Source of the DNA: Nocardia arthritidis NBRC 100137
Lineage (GTDB): Bacteria > Actinomycetota > Actinomycetes > Mycobacteriales > Mycobacteriaceae
DNA length: 64,000 nt
NCBI RefSeq assembly: GCF_001612765.1
Contig: NZ_BDBB01000009.1
Span: 124,001-188,000 of the forward strand
Direction: 5' to 3'
Part shown: piece by piece, positions 17,520 to 26,419 of the stretch
Layout: every line of letters begins with the position of its first letter
How positions within the stretch are numbered: the first letter of the stretch is position 1
The notes under the pieces: generated by a model
Databases searched by the model: none
What the model was told of the DNA's origin: nothing
Seen by the model: only the letters and a program-made list of their open reading frames with translations
Program-made: the position numbers and the translations under genes

Positions 17520-18448
17520 CCGCCCTCGTCGAGCGCGGATCGTTCCGGGCCCGCGCGGTGCGGCGCTTGTCGACGCACACCATCCGGCGGCTCGGTGCGT
17601 TCGCGCCGGTGAACCCGACGACCCTGGCCACGATCCGGCCCCTGATCGACCGCACCTTGCGCGCCGCGGCACCCACTCTGCGCGGCACCGCGATCCGGGT
17701 CGTGCACGGGCCGGTTCGGGGCGAATGGGTGTACGGCCCGCGAGTCACCCGCACCGGCCACGTCGTGCTGTATATCCACGGCGGTGGATTCGTGGCCGGG
17801 TCCGCGGCGGGTTATCGCGGCGTGGCCGCACGAATGTCCACCGCGACCCGGATGCCGGTCTTCACCCTCGACTACCGGCTGGCGCCCGAACACCCCTATC
17901 CCGCAGCACCGATGGATGTCGCGCGCGGCTACCGGTGGCTGCTGAAGCAGGGCTACCGTCCCGAGCAGGTGATCGTCGCGGGTGACTCGGCCGGAGGTTT
18001 CCTGGCCGCGGACCTGATCCTCGCCAACGGACAGTCGGCGGTGCCGCAGCCCGGCGCGCTGGTCCTGTTCTCCCCCATGACCGATCTGAGCCTCACGCTC
18101 GCCACCGGCCATGCCAACGCCACGCTCGACGGCTTGTTGACGGTGCCGATGTCGCGCCACGCGATCGCGCAGTTCACCGACCTGCCACTGGAATTGCGGC
18201 CCGAACCCGGGATGTCGCTGCCGCCCGCGCTCATCCACACCAGCGACACCGAGTTCTTCAGCAACGACGCCACGACGCTGGCGAACCGTTGGGCGGCAGC
18301 GGGCGCGCACTGCGAGCTGCGAGTCTGGCCGGACCAGATGCACGTCTTCCAGGCCCTGCCGGCGCTCATCCCCGAATCCCGATTCGCTTACCGCGCGGCA
18401 GGCCGATTTGTCACCTCGATCCTCGAACCCTCGACTGCCGCCAGTTGA
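17516..18448 (+). CDS. HSL-family esterase/lipase (LipR-like)
   Basis: 310 residues of the hormone-sensitive-lipase group. The oxyanion motif HGGG is at 88-91, nucleophile S158 in GDSAGG, catalytic His H276 in DQMHVF, and the acid loop HTSDTEFF lies near 243. It would cleave the ester left by the Baeyer-Villiger step into an alcohol and an acid. LipR (Rv3084) sits next to MymA in M. tuberculosis, which supports the pairing. The N-terminal about 60 residues are basic and may touch the membrane. Confidence 0.9.
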   Translation: MTALVERGSFRARAVRRLSTHTIRRLGAFAPVNPTTLATIRPLIDRTLRAAAPTLRGTAIRVVHGPVRGEWVYGPRVTRTGHVVLYIHGGGFVAGSAAGYRGVAARMSTATRMPVFTLDYRLAPEHPYPAAPMDVARGYRWLLKQGYRPEQVIVAGDSAGGFLAADLILANGQSAVPQPGALVLFSPMTDLSLTLATGHANATLDGLLTVPMSRHAIAQFTDLPLELRPEPGMSLPPALIHTSDTEFFSNDATTLANRWAAAGAHCELRVWPDQMHVFQALPALIPESRFAYRAAGRFVTSILEPSTAAS

Positions 18449-18466
18449 TTCAGAAAGGCCGGTTCC

Positions 18467-20272
18467 GTGAGTCCTGCTCGCTTCGACACGCTGCCCGCAG
18501 CGTTCCAGCACACCGCGTCGATCGATCCTGACGCGATCGCACTGCGCACTCCCGGCAATGCCCGCACCCTCACCTGGCGCGACTACGCACGCCAGGTTCG
18601 TGACGTGGCCGCCGGGCTCGCCCGACTCGGCGTCCGGCGCGGCGACACCGTCGCGCTGATGCTGACCAACCGCATCGATTTCTATCCCCTCGAGGTCGGC
18701 GCGCAACACCTCGGCGCGACATCGTTCTCGTTGTACAACACGCTGCCCGCCGAGCAGCTCGCCTACGTTCTCGACAATGCCCGCGCCCGCGTGGTGATCT
18801 GCGAACCGCAATTCCTACCGCGCCTGCGGGACAGCGGAATCGAACTCGACTACGTGATCTGCGTCGACGACGCCCCGGCGGGCACACTGTCGGTCGATGA
18901 GCTGACCAGTGCCGGCACAGCCGATTTCGACTTCGACGCGACTTGGCGAGCGGTCCAGCCCGGTGACGTCGCGACTCTGATCTACACCTCGGGCACCACC
19001 GGCAACCCCAAGGGTGTGGAAACCACCCACGCCAACCTCCTGTTCCAGGTGTACGGCATCGACAACGTGCTGCATTTCGAATTCGGTGACACCATCACCT
19101 CGTTCATGCCGACCGCCCACATCGCCGACCGGCTCACCGCCCTGTACGTCCAGGAAGTGCTGGGTACCCAGGTGACCTGTGTGTCGGACCCGAGCAACAT
19201 CGCGTCGGCGCTCACCGATCTGCGGCCGACGGTCTGGGGAGCAGTGCCCAGGGTGTGGGAAAAGCTCAAGGCCGCCATCGAATTCAAGGTGGCCGATGAG
19301 CAGGACGGGACCCGCCGCAAGGCATTGGAGTGGGCGCTGGGGGTGGCCGGCGAGCGCAGCAAGCACCAGCTGGCCGGCGAGCCGGTACCCACCGAGCTTG
19401 CTGCCGAGTGGAAGCTGGCCGACGAGATGGTGCTGAGCGGCCTGCGCGCCGCCCTCGGATTCGATCGGCTGCGCTGGGCGCTGTCGGGTGCGGCGCCGAT
19501 TCCGGCGCAGACCCTGGCGTTCTTCGCCGGACTTGGCCTCCCGATCGCGGAGATCTGGGGCATGTCCGAGTTGTCGTGCATCTGCAGTGTCAGCCATCCT
19601 GACGACGCCAAGTTGGGGACCGTCGGAAGACTTTTGCCCGGCATGGAATCCCGCCGCACGGCCGACGGCGAACTGCATGTGCGTGGTCCACTGGTCATGA
19701 AGGGTTACCGCGGCCTGCCCGAGCAAACCAGCGAGGCGATCGACGCGGACGGCTGGCTGCACACCGGTGACATCGTGGAGATCGACGCCGACGGTTACCT
19801 GAAGATCGTCGATCGCAAGAAGGAACTGATCATCAATGCCGCCGGGAAGAACATGTCTCCGGCGAACATCGAGAACACGATCAAGGCCAGCACACCGCTC
19901 GTCGGAGCCATCGCGGTCATCGGCGACGGGCGCCCCTACAACACCGCTCTGATCGTCCTCGACGTCGAAATCGCCGGACCTTACGCGCGTCAGCACGGAC
20001 TTCCCGACGCGTCCGCGGCCACCTTGGCCGCCGATCCCACCGTCGTGCAGACGATCGCGGCCGGGGTTGCCGCGGGCAATCAGCGGCTCTCGCGCGTGGA
20101 GCAGATCAAACGGTTCCGTGTGCTCCCGGTCTTCTGGGAAGCCGGTGGTGACGAAGTCACCCTCACCATGAAGCTCAAGCGGAAAGTCATTGCCGAGAAG
20201 TACCTTTCCGATATCGCCGACCTGTACAAGCAGGAGCTCGCACCAGGGGTGCATGAGCCCCAGCAATCCTGA
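18467..20272 (+). CDS. fadD: Long-chain acyl-CoA synthetase (AMP-forming)
   Basis: A 601-residue adenylate-forming enzyme. Seen: P-loop IYTSGTTGNPKGVE (near 170), the MPTAHIADR loop, WGMSELSCICSVSH (near 365), GWLHTGDIVEID and the hinge DRKKELIINAAGKNMSPANI (near 445-465). It activates a fatty acid to acyl-CoA and so closes the operon's pathway into beta-oxidation or lipid synthesis. It is longer than FadD13 of the mymA operon and nearer in size to FadD15/FadD11 types. GTG start 18 bp after the esterase stop, with AAAGG upstream. Confidence 0.93.
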   Translation: MSPARFDTLPAAFQHTASIDPDAIALRTPGNARTLTWRDYARQVRDVAAGLARLGVRRGDTVALMLTNRIDFYPLEVGAQHLGATSFSLYNTLPAEQLAYVLDNARARVVICEPQFLPRLRDSGIELDYVICVDDAPAGTLSVDELTSAGTADFDFDATWRAVQPGDVATLIYTSGTTGNPKGVETTHANLLFQVYGIDNVLHFEFGDTITSFMPTAHIADRLTALYVQEVLGTQVTCVSDPSNIASALTDLRPTVWGAVPRVWEKLKAAIEFKVADEQDGTRRKALEWALGVAGERSKHQLAGEPVPTELAAEWKLADEMVLSGLRAALGFDRLRWALSGAAPIPAQTLAFFAGLGLPIAEIWGMSELSCICSVSHPDDAKLGTVGRLLPGMESRRTADGELHVRGPLVMKGYRGLPEQTSEAIDADGWLHTGDIVEIDADGYLKIVDRKKELIINAAGKNMSPANIENTIKASTPLVGAIAVIGDGRPYNTALIVLDVEIAGPYARQHGLPDASAATLAADPTVVQTIAAGVAAGNQRLSRVEQIKRFRVLPVFWEAGGDEVTLTMKLKRKVIAEKYLSDIADLYKQELAPGVHEPQQS

Positions 20273-20284
20273 CCCGCCGGTGTT

Positions 20285-20321
20285 GCACTGTGTCCCCGAG
20301 GGATCCGGCCGGGCACAGTGC
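20285..20321. terminator. Stem-loop between the convergent fadD and pknK genes
   Basis: GCACTGTG (20285-20292) and CACAGTGC (20314-20321) are perfect inverted arms around a GC-rich 21-base loop that can pair further. The position between convergent stops suggests a two-way terminator. There is no T tail. Confidence 0.5.
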
Positions 20322-20424
20322 CGGGCAAGGGTGACGCGCGAAGGGGGCTGTGTATAGCGAACCGTCGTAGACTGCCACGTCGCGGCGAGCAGGCTGAACC
20401 CGACCAAACCCGTGATGGTTCACC

Positions 20425-23400
20425 CTAGGCTCCGGGTTGCCCTCTGTGTTGGGTTACTACCTCCCGCCGCTCCTGCTCTGTTGCCCAGGCCGCGATCTGC
20501 GCCCGCGAGGTGAAGCCCAATTTTGTCAGTATGTGCTCCACATGCCCTTGCGCCGTGCGCTGTGCGATCGTCAGTCGAGCGGCGATCGCCCTGTTGGTGA
20601 GACCTTCGGCGACAAGGTCGGCGACCTGGCGCTCACGTTTCGTCAATGTCGCGTAACGGTGATCGGTCGGTGCCACAGCTCGGGGTTGCTTACCCAGCAC
20701 GAAGTCGACCGCGGCATCGAAGCTCATTGCGGATCCGTGTCGGCGCTCCGCCTCGAATGCTCGCGTGCCGATCAGCTCGACCGCCCGATGCTCGCACTTC
20801 TCGTGGTACTTCGACAAGGCTGAAAACACGATGCCGGAACCGCCGAGGGAACGGCCGAGCTGCTCGGCGATACCCAACAGCACGGCGGCGCGCCGGGCAT
20901 CGCCCTGCTCGGCCGCGATCCAGGCCAGGACCTCCGAGCAGATCGCGGCGACGATCGGGTCGATCACCAGCCGCGACAGGTGCACAGCTTCCCCTAAATG
21001 GTGCACAGCGCGCTCAGGCTCACCTTGCAACCAGTGGGTAAGCCCCTTCACTCCTAGTACATAAGAGTGATAGACCGTCTCACCGTGAGAATCGGCGATG
21101 GCCAGTGCCTGTTCGATTCGTACGAGGGCTCGGGGCGTATCCCCCTGCAGGGCGTAGGCCAAACCAAGCGCGAGCAGTGCCCTCGAATGCGTTGTGAGTT
21201 CACCGCACGCCCCGAATGTATCGATGACGTCTTCCATGAGAGCGCTGGCCCGCACCGGATCGCCGCATACGAGAGCGATGAAACCGTCCGCGTACGCCAG
21301 CAGGGCACCGCTCATAGGCTCGGTCGTCCGTTCCGCGAGCCCTCGAAGCTCTGCCAGCCGGCAAGTCGCAGCCCCGAAATCGCCCAGTGTCGCGGCCAGC
21401 ATGACCGCCGCCACCAATGCCTTGGCCCGGTCCGCGTTCGGTGCACCCGACGACCGGCTGAGCGCACGGTCACACCAGCGACGCCCCTCGCTAGATCGCC
21501 CACGCAGCAACCAGAACGGAAACAGCGCGTGAGCGATGCGTAGAGCGTGCTCACCCTCCCCTGCCAGGCTGAACTCTATCGCCTGTCGGAGATTCGGTAG
21601 CTCCCGCTCCAAGCGGGCAATCCACTTCAGCTGGCGTGGACTCATCCATTCGGCTTCGGCGTTGATCGCCAACCGCTCGTACCAGTCCCGGTGACGACGA
21701 GACAGCTCCGTGTAGTCGCCGGTTCTTTCGAGTTGGTCCCTGCCGTACTCCTGAACAGTCTCGAGCATTCGGAACCGGACAGCGCCGTCGACGTCTTCGC
21801 GTATCAAAATCGACTTGTCGACCAGGGCGGAAACCGAGTCGAGCAGCTCCGGCTCGGCCAGATCCGCACCGCACACCTGCTGGGCGGCGTCGAGTTCGAA
21901 ACCTCTGGCGAACACCGATAGTTGATCCCACAACCGCTGCTCGGTCTCCGTGCACAGGTCGTAGCTCCAGCCGATGCACCACCGCAACGTCTGCTGCCGC
22001 GTCGGTGCGCCTCGCCTGCCGCCGGTCAACAGCGCGAAGCGGTCGGTCAACCGCAGCAGAAGTTGCTCCGCTGACATCATGCGCAGCCGCGCGGCGGCCA
22101 GCTCGATCGCCAGCGGCAGCCCGTCCAATCGGCTGCAGATCCCGACCACACTGAGTCTGTTGCTGTCGGTCAGCTCGAAGCCGGGCACTGCCGCGGCAGC
22201 TCGCTGGGCGAACAGCGTCACCGCATCGAAATTGGCCAGACTCCGCAACGACGGCGAACATTGGGGGTCCGGAAACGCTAGCGGCGACATCGGAACCACC
22301 GACTCCCCGGCGATATCCAACGCTTCGCGACTGGTCGCCACGATCCGCAATGGGGGGCTGGCTCGCAACAGGGACTCGGCCAGCTCAGCGACCGCGTCGA
22401 TGACCTGTTCGCAGTTGTCCAGCACCAGCAGTCGCTCGCGTGCGGAGAAGAATTCCACGAGTACCTCGAGCATCGGCCTGCCCGCATGGTTCCGCAGACC
22501 GAGAGCGGCGCCCACGACATCGACCAACGACGCCGCATCGCGCAGCTCACCCAGCTCGACCAACCACACCCCACCCGCGAATTCCCGCTGAACCTTGTGA
22601 GCAACCCGCAGCGCGAGCCGTGATTTGCCGATCCCCCCGATCCCGGTCAATGTGACCAGACGCGATCCCGACAACAGATTCTTCACCTCCGACACCTGGG
22701 TACGCCGACCGACAAAGCTGGTCAGCTCCAGGGGCAGGTTCCCCTCGCCTGCGCGTCGCCGCCCCGCGACTCGATCGGAAACGACCTCCGGGACCGCAGG
22801 CGCGGCCACCGGGAGCGATGCTCGTTCTACTCTCGCGGCTTCGGGTAAAGCCATCGCATCGACCGCGAAACCGTGAGCGAGCTGAACCTGCTGAAGCTGC
22901 TCGCCCAGCTCCGCGGCGGTAGGGCGATCGCGCGGTTCACGAGACATAGCCTTTTCGATGACGGCACACACCCCCTCCGCGAAGCCGCCCTCACGCAGGT
23001 CCGGCACCGGCTGGGTCGTGATCCGCAAAAACTGTGCTACCACCTCCTCACCACGACGACGCTCGAACGCCGCATGCCCGGTCAGCGCGCAAAACAGCGT
23101 GGCCCCCAGGCCGTATACATCCGAAACGCGACTCGGGCCATCCCCACCGAGCACCTCCGGCGCAGTGAATGCCGGTGAACCAGTGATCGTGCCGGTCGCG
23201 GTCTCGAACCCGCCGACGATGTGAGCAATGCCGAAGTCGGTCAGCGCCGGCTCGCCGTAGTCGGTGAGCAGGACGTTCGCCGGTTTGACGTCCCGGTGCA
23301 GAACCCCGGCTTGATGCGCCACCTCCAACGCGCCGGCCAATTTCACACCGAGACGAAGTACCTCCTCCACCGAAAGCGGGCCTTCGCTCCGGATCCTCGC

Positions 23401-23733
23401 GTCGAGCGATCCCCGGCGGTGATACTGCATCACCAGGTAAGGCCGCCCGGTCTCGGTTTCACCGACGTACAGAACGCCGACGAAATTCGGGTGCCCCGTG
23501 AGCCGCGCCATCGCCCGTTGCTCGCGGAAGAAGCGCTCCCGGTTGCCCTCCAGTTCGCCGGTCAGAACCTTCACCGCCACCATGCGATCCAAGGCGACCT
23601 CGGTGCAGCGGTAGACGACACCGAAGCCACCGCGACCGATTTCCTCGGCGTCCGCGAACCCGGCAGCGCTCAACTCCGTAACGGTGTCGTCGCCAACATC
23701 GCGCTGTGTCGTGAAAGGATCGCTTTCACTCAT
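20425..23733 (-). CDS. pknK: PknK-like Ser/Thr kinase-STAND ATPase-LuxR regulator
   Basis: 1102 residues in three parts. Residues 28-285 form a protein kinase: glycine loop GRGGFG, K55 in VAVKVL, HRDVKPAN at 146-153, DFG at 166-168. Residues about 335-690 form an AP-ATPase/STAND module with Walker A GIGGIGK (364-370) and LVLDNCEQV. A TPR-like helical region follows. The last 75 residues are a LuxR helix-turn-helix (LTKRERQVADLVAEGLTNRA). This is the layout of mycobacterial PknK (Rv3080c), which phosphorylates VirS and acts on the mymA operon. Here the gene is convergent with a mymA-like operon, supporting the same link. Start is the ATG at 23733. Confidence 0.9.
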   Translation of the reverse strand: MSESDPFTTQRDVGDDTVTELSAAGFADAEEIGRGGFGVVYRCTEVALDRMVAVKVLTGELEGNRERFFREQRAMARLTGHPNFVGVLYVGETETGRPYLVMQYHRRGSLDARIRSEGPLSVEEVLRLGVKLAGALEVAHQAGVLHRDVKPANVLLTDYGEPALTDFGIAHIVGGFETATGTITGSPAFTAPEVLGGDGPSRVSDVYGLGATLFCALTGHAAFERRRGEEVVAQFLRITTQPVPDLREGGFAEGVCAVIEKAMSREPRDRPTAAELGEQLQQVQLAHGFAVDAMALPEAARVERASLPVAAPAVPEVVSDRVAGRRRAGEGNLPLELTSFVGRRTQVSEVKNLLSGSRLVTLTGIGGIGKSRLALRVAHKVQREFAGGVWLVELGELRDAASLVDVVGAALGLRNHAGRPMLEVLVEFFSARERLLVLDNCEQVIDAVAELAESLLRASPPLRIVATSREALDIAGESVVPMSPLAFPDPQCSPSLRSLANFDAVTLFAQRAAAAVPGFELTDSNRLSVVGICSRLDGLPLAIELAAARLRMMSAEQLLLRLTDRFALLTGGRRGAPTRQQTLRWCIGWSYDLCTETEQRLWDQLSVFARGFELDAAQQVCGADLAEPELLDSVSALVDKSILIREDVDGAVRFRMLETVQEYGRDQLERTGDYTELSRRHRDWYERLAINAEAEWMSPRQLKWIARLERELPNLRQAIEFSLAGEGEHALRIAHALFPFWLLRGRSSEGRRWCDRALSRSSGAPNADRAKALVAAVMLAATLGDFGAATCRLAELRGLAERTTEPMSGALLAYADGFIALVCGDPVRASALMEDVIDTFGACGELTTHSRALLALGLAYALQGDTPRALVRIEQALAIADSHGETVYHSYVLGVKGLTHWLQGEPERAVHHLGEAVHLSRLVIDPIVAAICSEVLAWIAAEQGDARRAAVLLGIAEQLGRSLGGSGIVFSALSKYHEKCEHRAVELIGTRAFEAERRHGSAMSFDAAVDFVLGKQPRAVAPTDHRYATLTKRERQVADLVAEGLTNRAIAARLTIAQRTAQGHVEHILTKLGFTSRAQIAAWATEQERREVVTQHRGQPGA

Positions 23734-24171
23734 CGTCTACTCGCGACGACTCACCGCTGGCCGCATACCAGTCAGAATATCGCCGCTTGCATTCCCGGTG
23801 GTACGGCCAGAACTGCAACCATGAAGAACGTGTTTGTCACACTTCGATCACCCGGCCCTCGCCATGATCGAACTCGCGGGACTCGTCCTGCCGGCCTCCG
23901 GCTCCGTCCTCACCACGGCGATGACGCCACCGGCTCGCGCAGATGCAGTGCTCGCAAGTGCGCAAGAGCCGGTCGGAATCCGGTCGCCCATACGATGACC
24001 TCAGCGCGTTGCTCATGATCGGACCAGTAGACGCCGTTGCGCGTCATTCCGGAAACATCGCAAGCGCGTATTGATGGGCATCAACTCTGATTTCGGTCCG
24101 CAGATTCCGGTGTTGCAGCATCAAGCCGGTTCGAATACCTGGCTGGTGCTCGTGGTGTCGATGTCCTCCGG
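23734..24171. other. 438-bp gap holding a flavin-monooxygenase remnant
   Basis: The only coding trace is the minus-strand fragment described at 23911-24059. The pknK promoter should lie within about 100 bp of 23734. Nothing else is recognised. Confidence 0.5.
23911..24059 (-). pseudogene. Flavin monooxygenase (ArsO-like) C-terminal remnant
   Basis: About 49 codons without a start read DVSGMTRNGVYWSDHEQRAE, then VIVWATGFRPALAHLRAL and HLREP, stopping at 23911. ATGFRP is the ATG motif of class B flavin monooxygenases, and the surrounding pattern is typical of those near actinobacterial ars genes. Everything upstream of the motif is missing. Confidence 0.6.
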
Positions 24172-24582
24172 TCAGGCGCGGGCGGGCAGCAGTTCGGCAA
24201 TCAGATCCTCGACGCGTTTCTTGATCTCGTCACGGATCGGGCGCACGGATTCCACGCCCTTACCCGCCGGATCCTCGAGTACCCAGTCCCGGTAGCTGAC
24301 ACCGGGAAATACCGGACAGGTGTCGCCGCAGCCCATGGTGATGACCACATCGGCGGTTTCGACCACGTCGAAGGTGAGAATCTTGGGTGATCGATCGGAG
24401 ATGTCGATGCCGACCTCGCGCATGGCTTCGACCGCGGCGGGGTTGATCGACTCGGCGGGTGCGCTGCCTGCGGAGCGGACTTCGATGGCGTCTCCGGCGA
24501 GGTGGGTGAGGAATCCGGCGGCCATCTGGGAGCGTCCGGCGTTATGGACGCAGACGAACAGAACACTGGGCTTCGTGGCCAT
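24172..24582 (-). CDS. arsC: Arsenate reductase, low-molecular-weight phosphatase fold
   Basis: 136 residues. The catalytic loop C11-x5-R17 (CVHNAGRS) is at the N-terminus. A second cysteine pair lies in MGCGDTCP near 87-92, and the acid loop reads WVLEDPAGKG. Reduces arsenate to arsenite, in actinobacteria usually with thioredoxin or mycothiol, for export by Acr3. It is the last gene of the minus-strand ars operon, after a decayed arsC-like copy. ATG at 24582; AAGGTC lies upstream. Confidence 0.93.
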   Translation of the reverse strand: MATKPSVLFVCVHNAGRSQMAAGFLTHLAGDAIEVRSAGSAPAESINPAAVEAMREVGIDISDRSPKILTFDVVETADVVITMGCGDTCPVFPGVSYRDWVLEDPAGKGVESVRPIRDEIKKRVEDLIAELLPARA

Positions 24583-24620
24583 GAGTGAGTAGACCTTTCG
24601 GGGCAGGTGCTGGATGGGAG

Positions 24621-24865
24621 CTAGGCCATGGCCTCGACAGCGGCGGGATTGATCTCATCGCCGGGCTCCGAGCCGCCGAACCAGGCGACGGCGTTGTCCC
24701 CGGCGAGGTGGGTGAAGAATCCGAGGGCCATCTGTGAGCCCCCGACTTGGGTACTTCGTCGCGGATGTCGACGCCTACTGCGTGCCGCGTCAGTCCGGCG
24801 GCCATCTGAGACTTTCCGCTGTTGCGGACGCAGACGAACAGAACCGCTGGTGCCGCAGCGGTCAC
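24621..24865 (-). pseudogene. Second arsC-like gene, internally deleted
   Basis: The start (GTG 24865, overlapping the acr3 stop as GTGA) and first 35 residues (VLFVCVRNSGKSQMAAGLTR, then DIRDEVPKS) belong to a low-molecular-weight phosphatase. The sequence then jumps, in another frame, back to an arsC-like segment (SQMALGFFTHLAGD, EINPAAVEAMA) ending at 24621. The catalytic loop has K where ArsC has R. It looks like two arsC-like copies collapsed by recombination. Confidence 0.7.
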
Positions 24866-25977
24866 CGCTCCGATGCCCTTCCCGCGGCCATGGCAGCGGC
24901 AGGTGCCTCCGCGGCGGAACGGTAACGCTTGCGCAGCGCCAGCGAGACATACACCAGCCCGACGAGGACCGGCACCTCGATGAGCGGGCCGACGACGCCG
25001 GCAAGGGCTTGCCCGGAGGCGGCGCCGTAGGTGGCGATCGCGACGGCGATGGCGAGTTCGAAGTTGTTGCCCGCCGCGGTGAACGCCAGCGTGGTGGTGC
25101 GCTCATAGCCCAGACCGAGGACAGCGCCCAGCACGTAACCGCCGCCCCACATGACGGCGAAATACGCCAGCAATGGCAGCGCGATCCGCACCACGTCCAG
25201 CGGTTGAGCGGTGATCTGTTTGCCTTGCAGGGCGAACAGCAGCACGATGGTGAACAGCAGCCCGTACAGCGCCCACGGCCCGATCCGCGGCAGCAGCGTG
25301 GATTCATACCAGTCCCGTCCCTTGGCACGTTCTCCGAAGCGGCGGGTCAGAAAACCGGCGATCAGCGGGATGCCGAGGAAGATCAGCACCGATTTCGCAA
25401 TCTGCCACGGTGAGGCGTCGATCGTGGTCTGCTCCAAGCCGAGCCAGCCGGGCAGCACCGAGAGATAGAACCAGCCCAGCACGGCGAACATCAGCACCTG
25501 GAACAGCGAGTTCAGCGCCACCAGCACGGCGGCGGCCTCACGGTCACCGCAGGCCAGGTCGTTCCAGATGATGACCATCGCGATGCAGCGCGCCAACCCG
25601 ACGATGATCAACCCGGTCCGGTACTCCGGCAGATCCGCCAACAGCAGCCACGCCAGCGCGAACATCAACGCCGGACCCAGCAGCCAGTTCAACACCAGCG
25701 ACCCGATCAACAGCTTGCGGTCACCGGTGACGGTGTCGAGACGGTCATAGCGCACCTTCGCCAGAACGGGGTACATCATGACCAGCAGCCCGACCGCGAT
25801 CGGCAGCGAGATGCCGTCGATCTCCACCGCGCTCAGTGTCTCCCCGAGACCCGGAACCAGGCGGCCCAGCAGCAGCCCGACCACCATCGCGACACCGATC
25901 CACACCGGCAGGAACCGATCCAGTGTCGACAGCTTCGCCACGACCCCGTTCTCCACGACGGCGGTGTCGGCGCTCAC
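24862..25977 (-). CDS. acr3: Arsenite efflux transporter, ACR3 family
   Basis: 371 residues and about ten transmembrane helices (for example LPVWIGVAMVVGLLLGRLVP, LIIVGLARCIAMVIIW, VLMFAVLGWFYLSVLPGWLG). The cysteine of the fourth helix needed for arsenite transport is present (GLARC), as is the conserved AFTAAGNNFELAIAVAIA in the late helices. Extrudes As(III) using the proton gradient. The GTG start at 25977 overlaps the arsR stop (GTGA), and its own stop overlaps the next gene, so arsR-acr3-arsC are translationally coupled. Confidence 0.95.
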   Translation of the reverse strand: MSADTAVVENGVVAKLSTLDRFLPVWIGVAMVVGLLLGRLVPGLGETLSAVEIDGISLPIAVGLLVMMYPVLAKVRYDRLDTVTGDRKLLIGSLVLNWLLGPALMFALAWLLLADLPEYRTGLIIVGLARCIAMVIIWNDLACGDREAAAVLVALNSLFQVLMFAVLGWFYLSVLPGWLGLEQTTIDASPWQIAKSVLIFLGIPLIAGFLTRRFGERAKGRDWYESTLLPRIGPWALYGLLFTIVLLFALQGKQITAQPLDVVRIALPLLAYFAVMWGGGYVLGAVLGLGYERTTTLAFTAAGNNFELAIAVAIATYGAASGQALAGVVGPLIEVPVLVGLVYVSLALRKRYRSAAEAPAAAMAAGRASER

Positions 25978-26351
25978 GCGTGCACCGCTGTGGCGGCGCC
26001 GCTTTCGACCAGCAGCACATCCGACAGCCGTTGCAGCGCTTCGGGAACCACCCGGTAGTACACCCACGAGGCACGGCGTTCGCTGGTGAGCAGTCCGGCC
26101 TCGCGCAGCACCTTCAAATGGTGAGAGATGGTCGGCTGGGTCAGATCGATGCCTTCGGACAGGTCGCACACGCACGCCTCCCCGCCCGCGCGCGAGGCGA
26201 TCACGCTCAAAAGCCGCAACCGCATCGGGTCCGCCAGGGCCTTGAACACCCCCGCCAACTCCGCAGCGGCCTGCGCGGTCAACGGTGCGCGCACGATCGG
26301 CGAGGTCGTGCACGACTGCACCGGAACGATCGGAAGGTGCGACTTCGACAT
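25974..26351 (-). CDS. arsR: ArsR-type arsenite-responsive repressor
   Basis: A 125-residue winged helix-turn-helix protein. The As(III) site CVCDL is at C60/C62, with a further cysteine C14 near the N-terminus. The recognition helix is LTQPTISHHLKVLREAGLL, and the wing ends SWVYYRV. It represses the operon until arsenite binds. The ATG at 26351 is supported by the AT-rich dyad immediately upstream. Confidence 0.95.
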   Translation of the reverse strand: MSKSHLPIVPVQSCTTSPIVRAPLTAQAAAELAGVFKALADPMRLRLLSVIASRAGGEACVCDLSEGIDLTQPTISHHLKVLREAGLLTSERRASWVYYRVVPEALQRLSDVLLVESGAATAVHA

Positions 26352-26352
26352 A

Positions 26353-26376
26353 GACCTATATTGACCTATATCAATA
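26353..26376. promoter_or_regulatory. ArsR operator
   Basis: TATTGA (26359-26364) and TCAATA (26371-26376) are perfect inverted arms around CCTATA. GACCTATA is also repeated directly (26353-26360 and 26363-26370). The site begins one base before the arsR start, so bound ArsR would block its own promoter. Confidence 0.75.
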
Positions 26377-26419
26377 CTGGATCGCAAGCAAACGGCCGGT
26401 GAACAGCTCGCGGCTCCGA

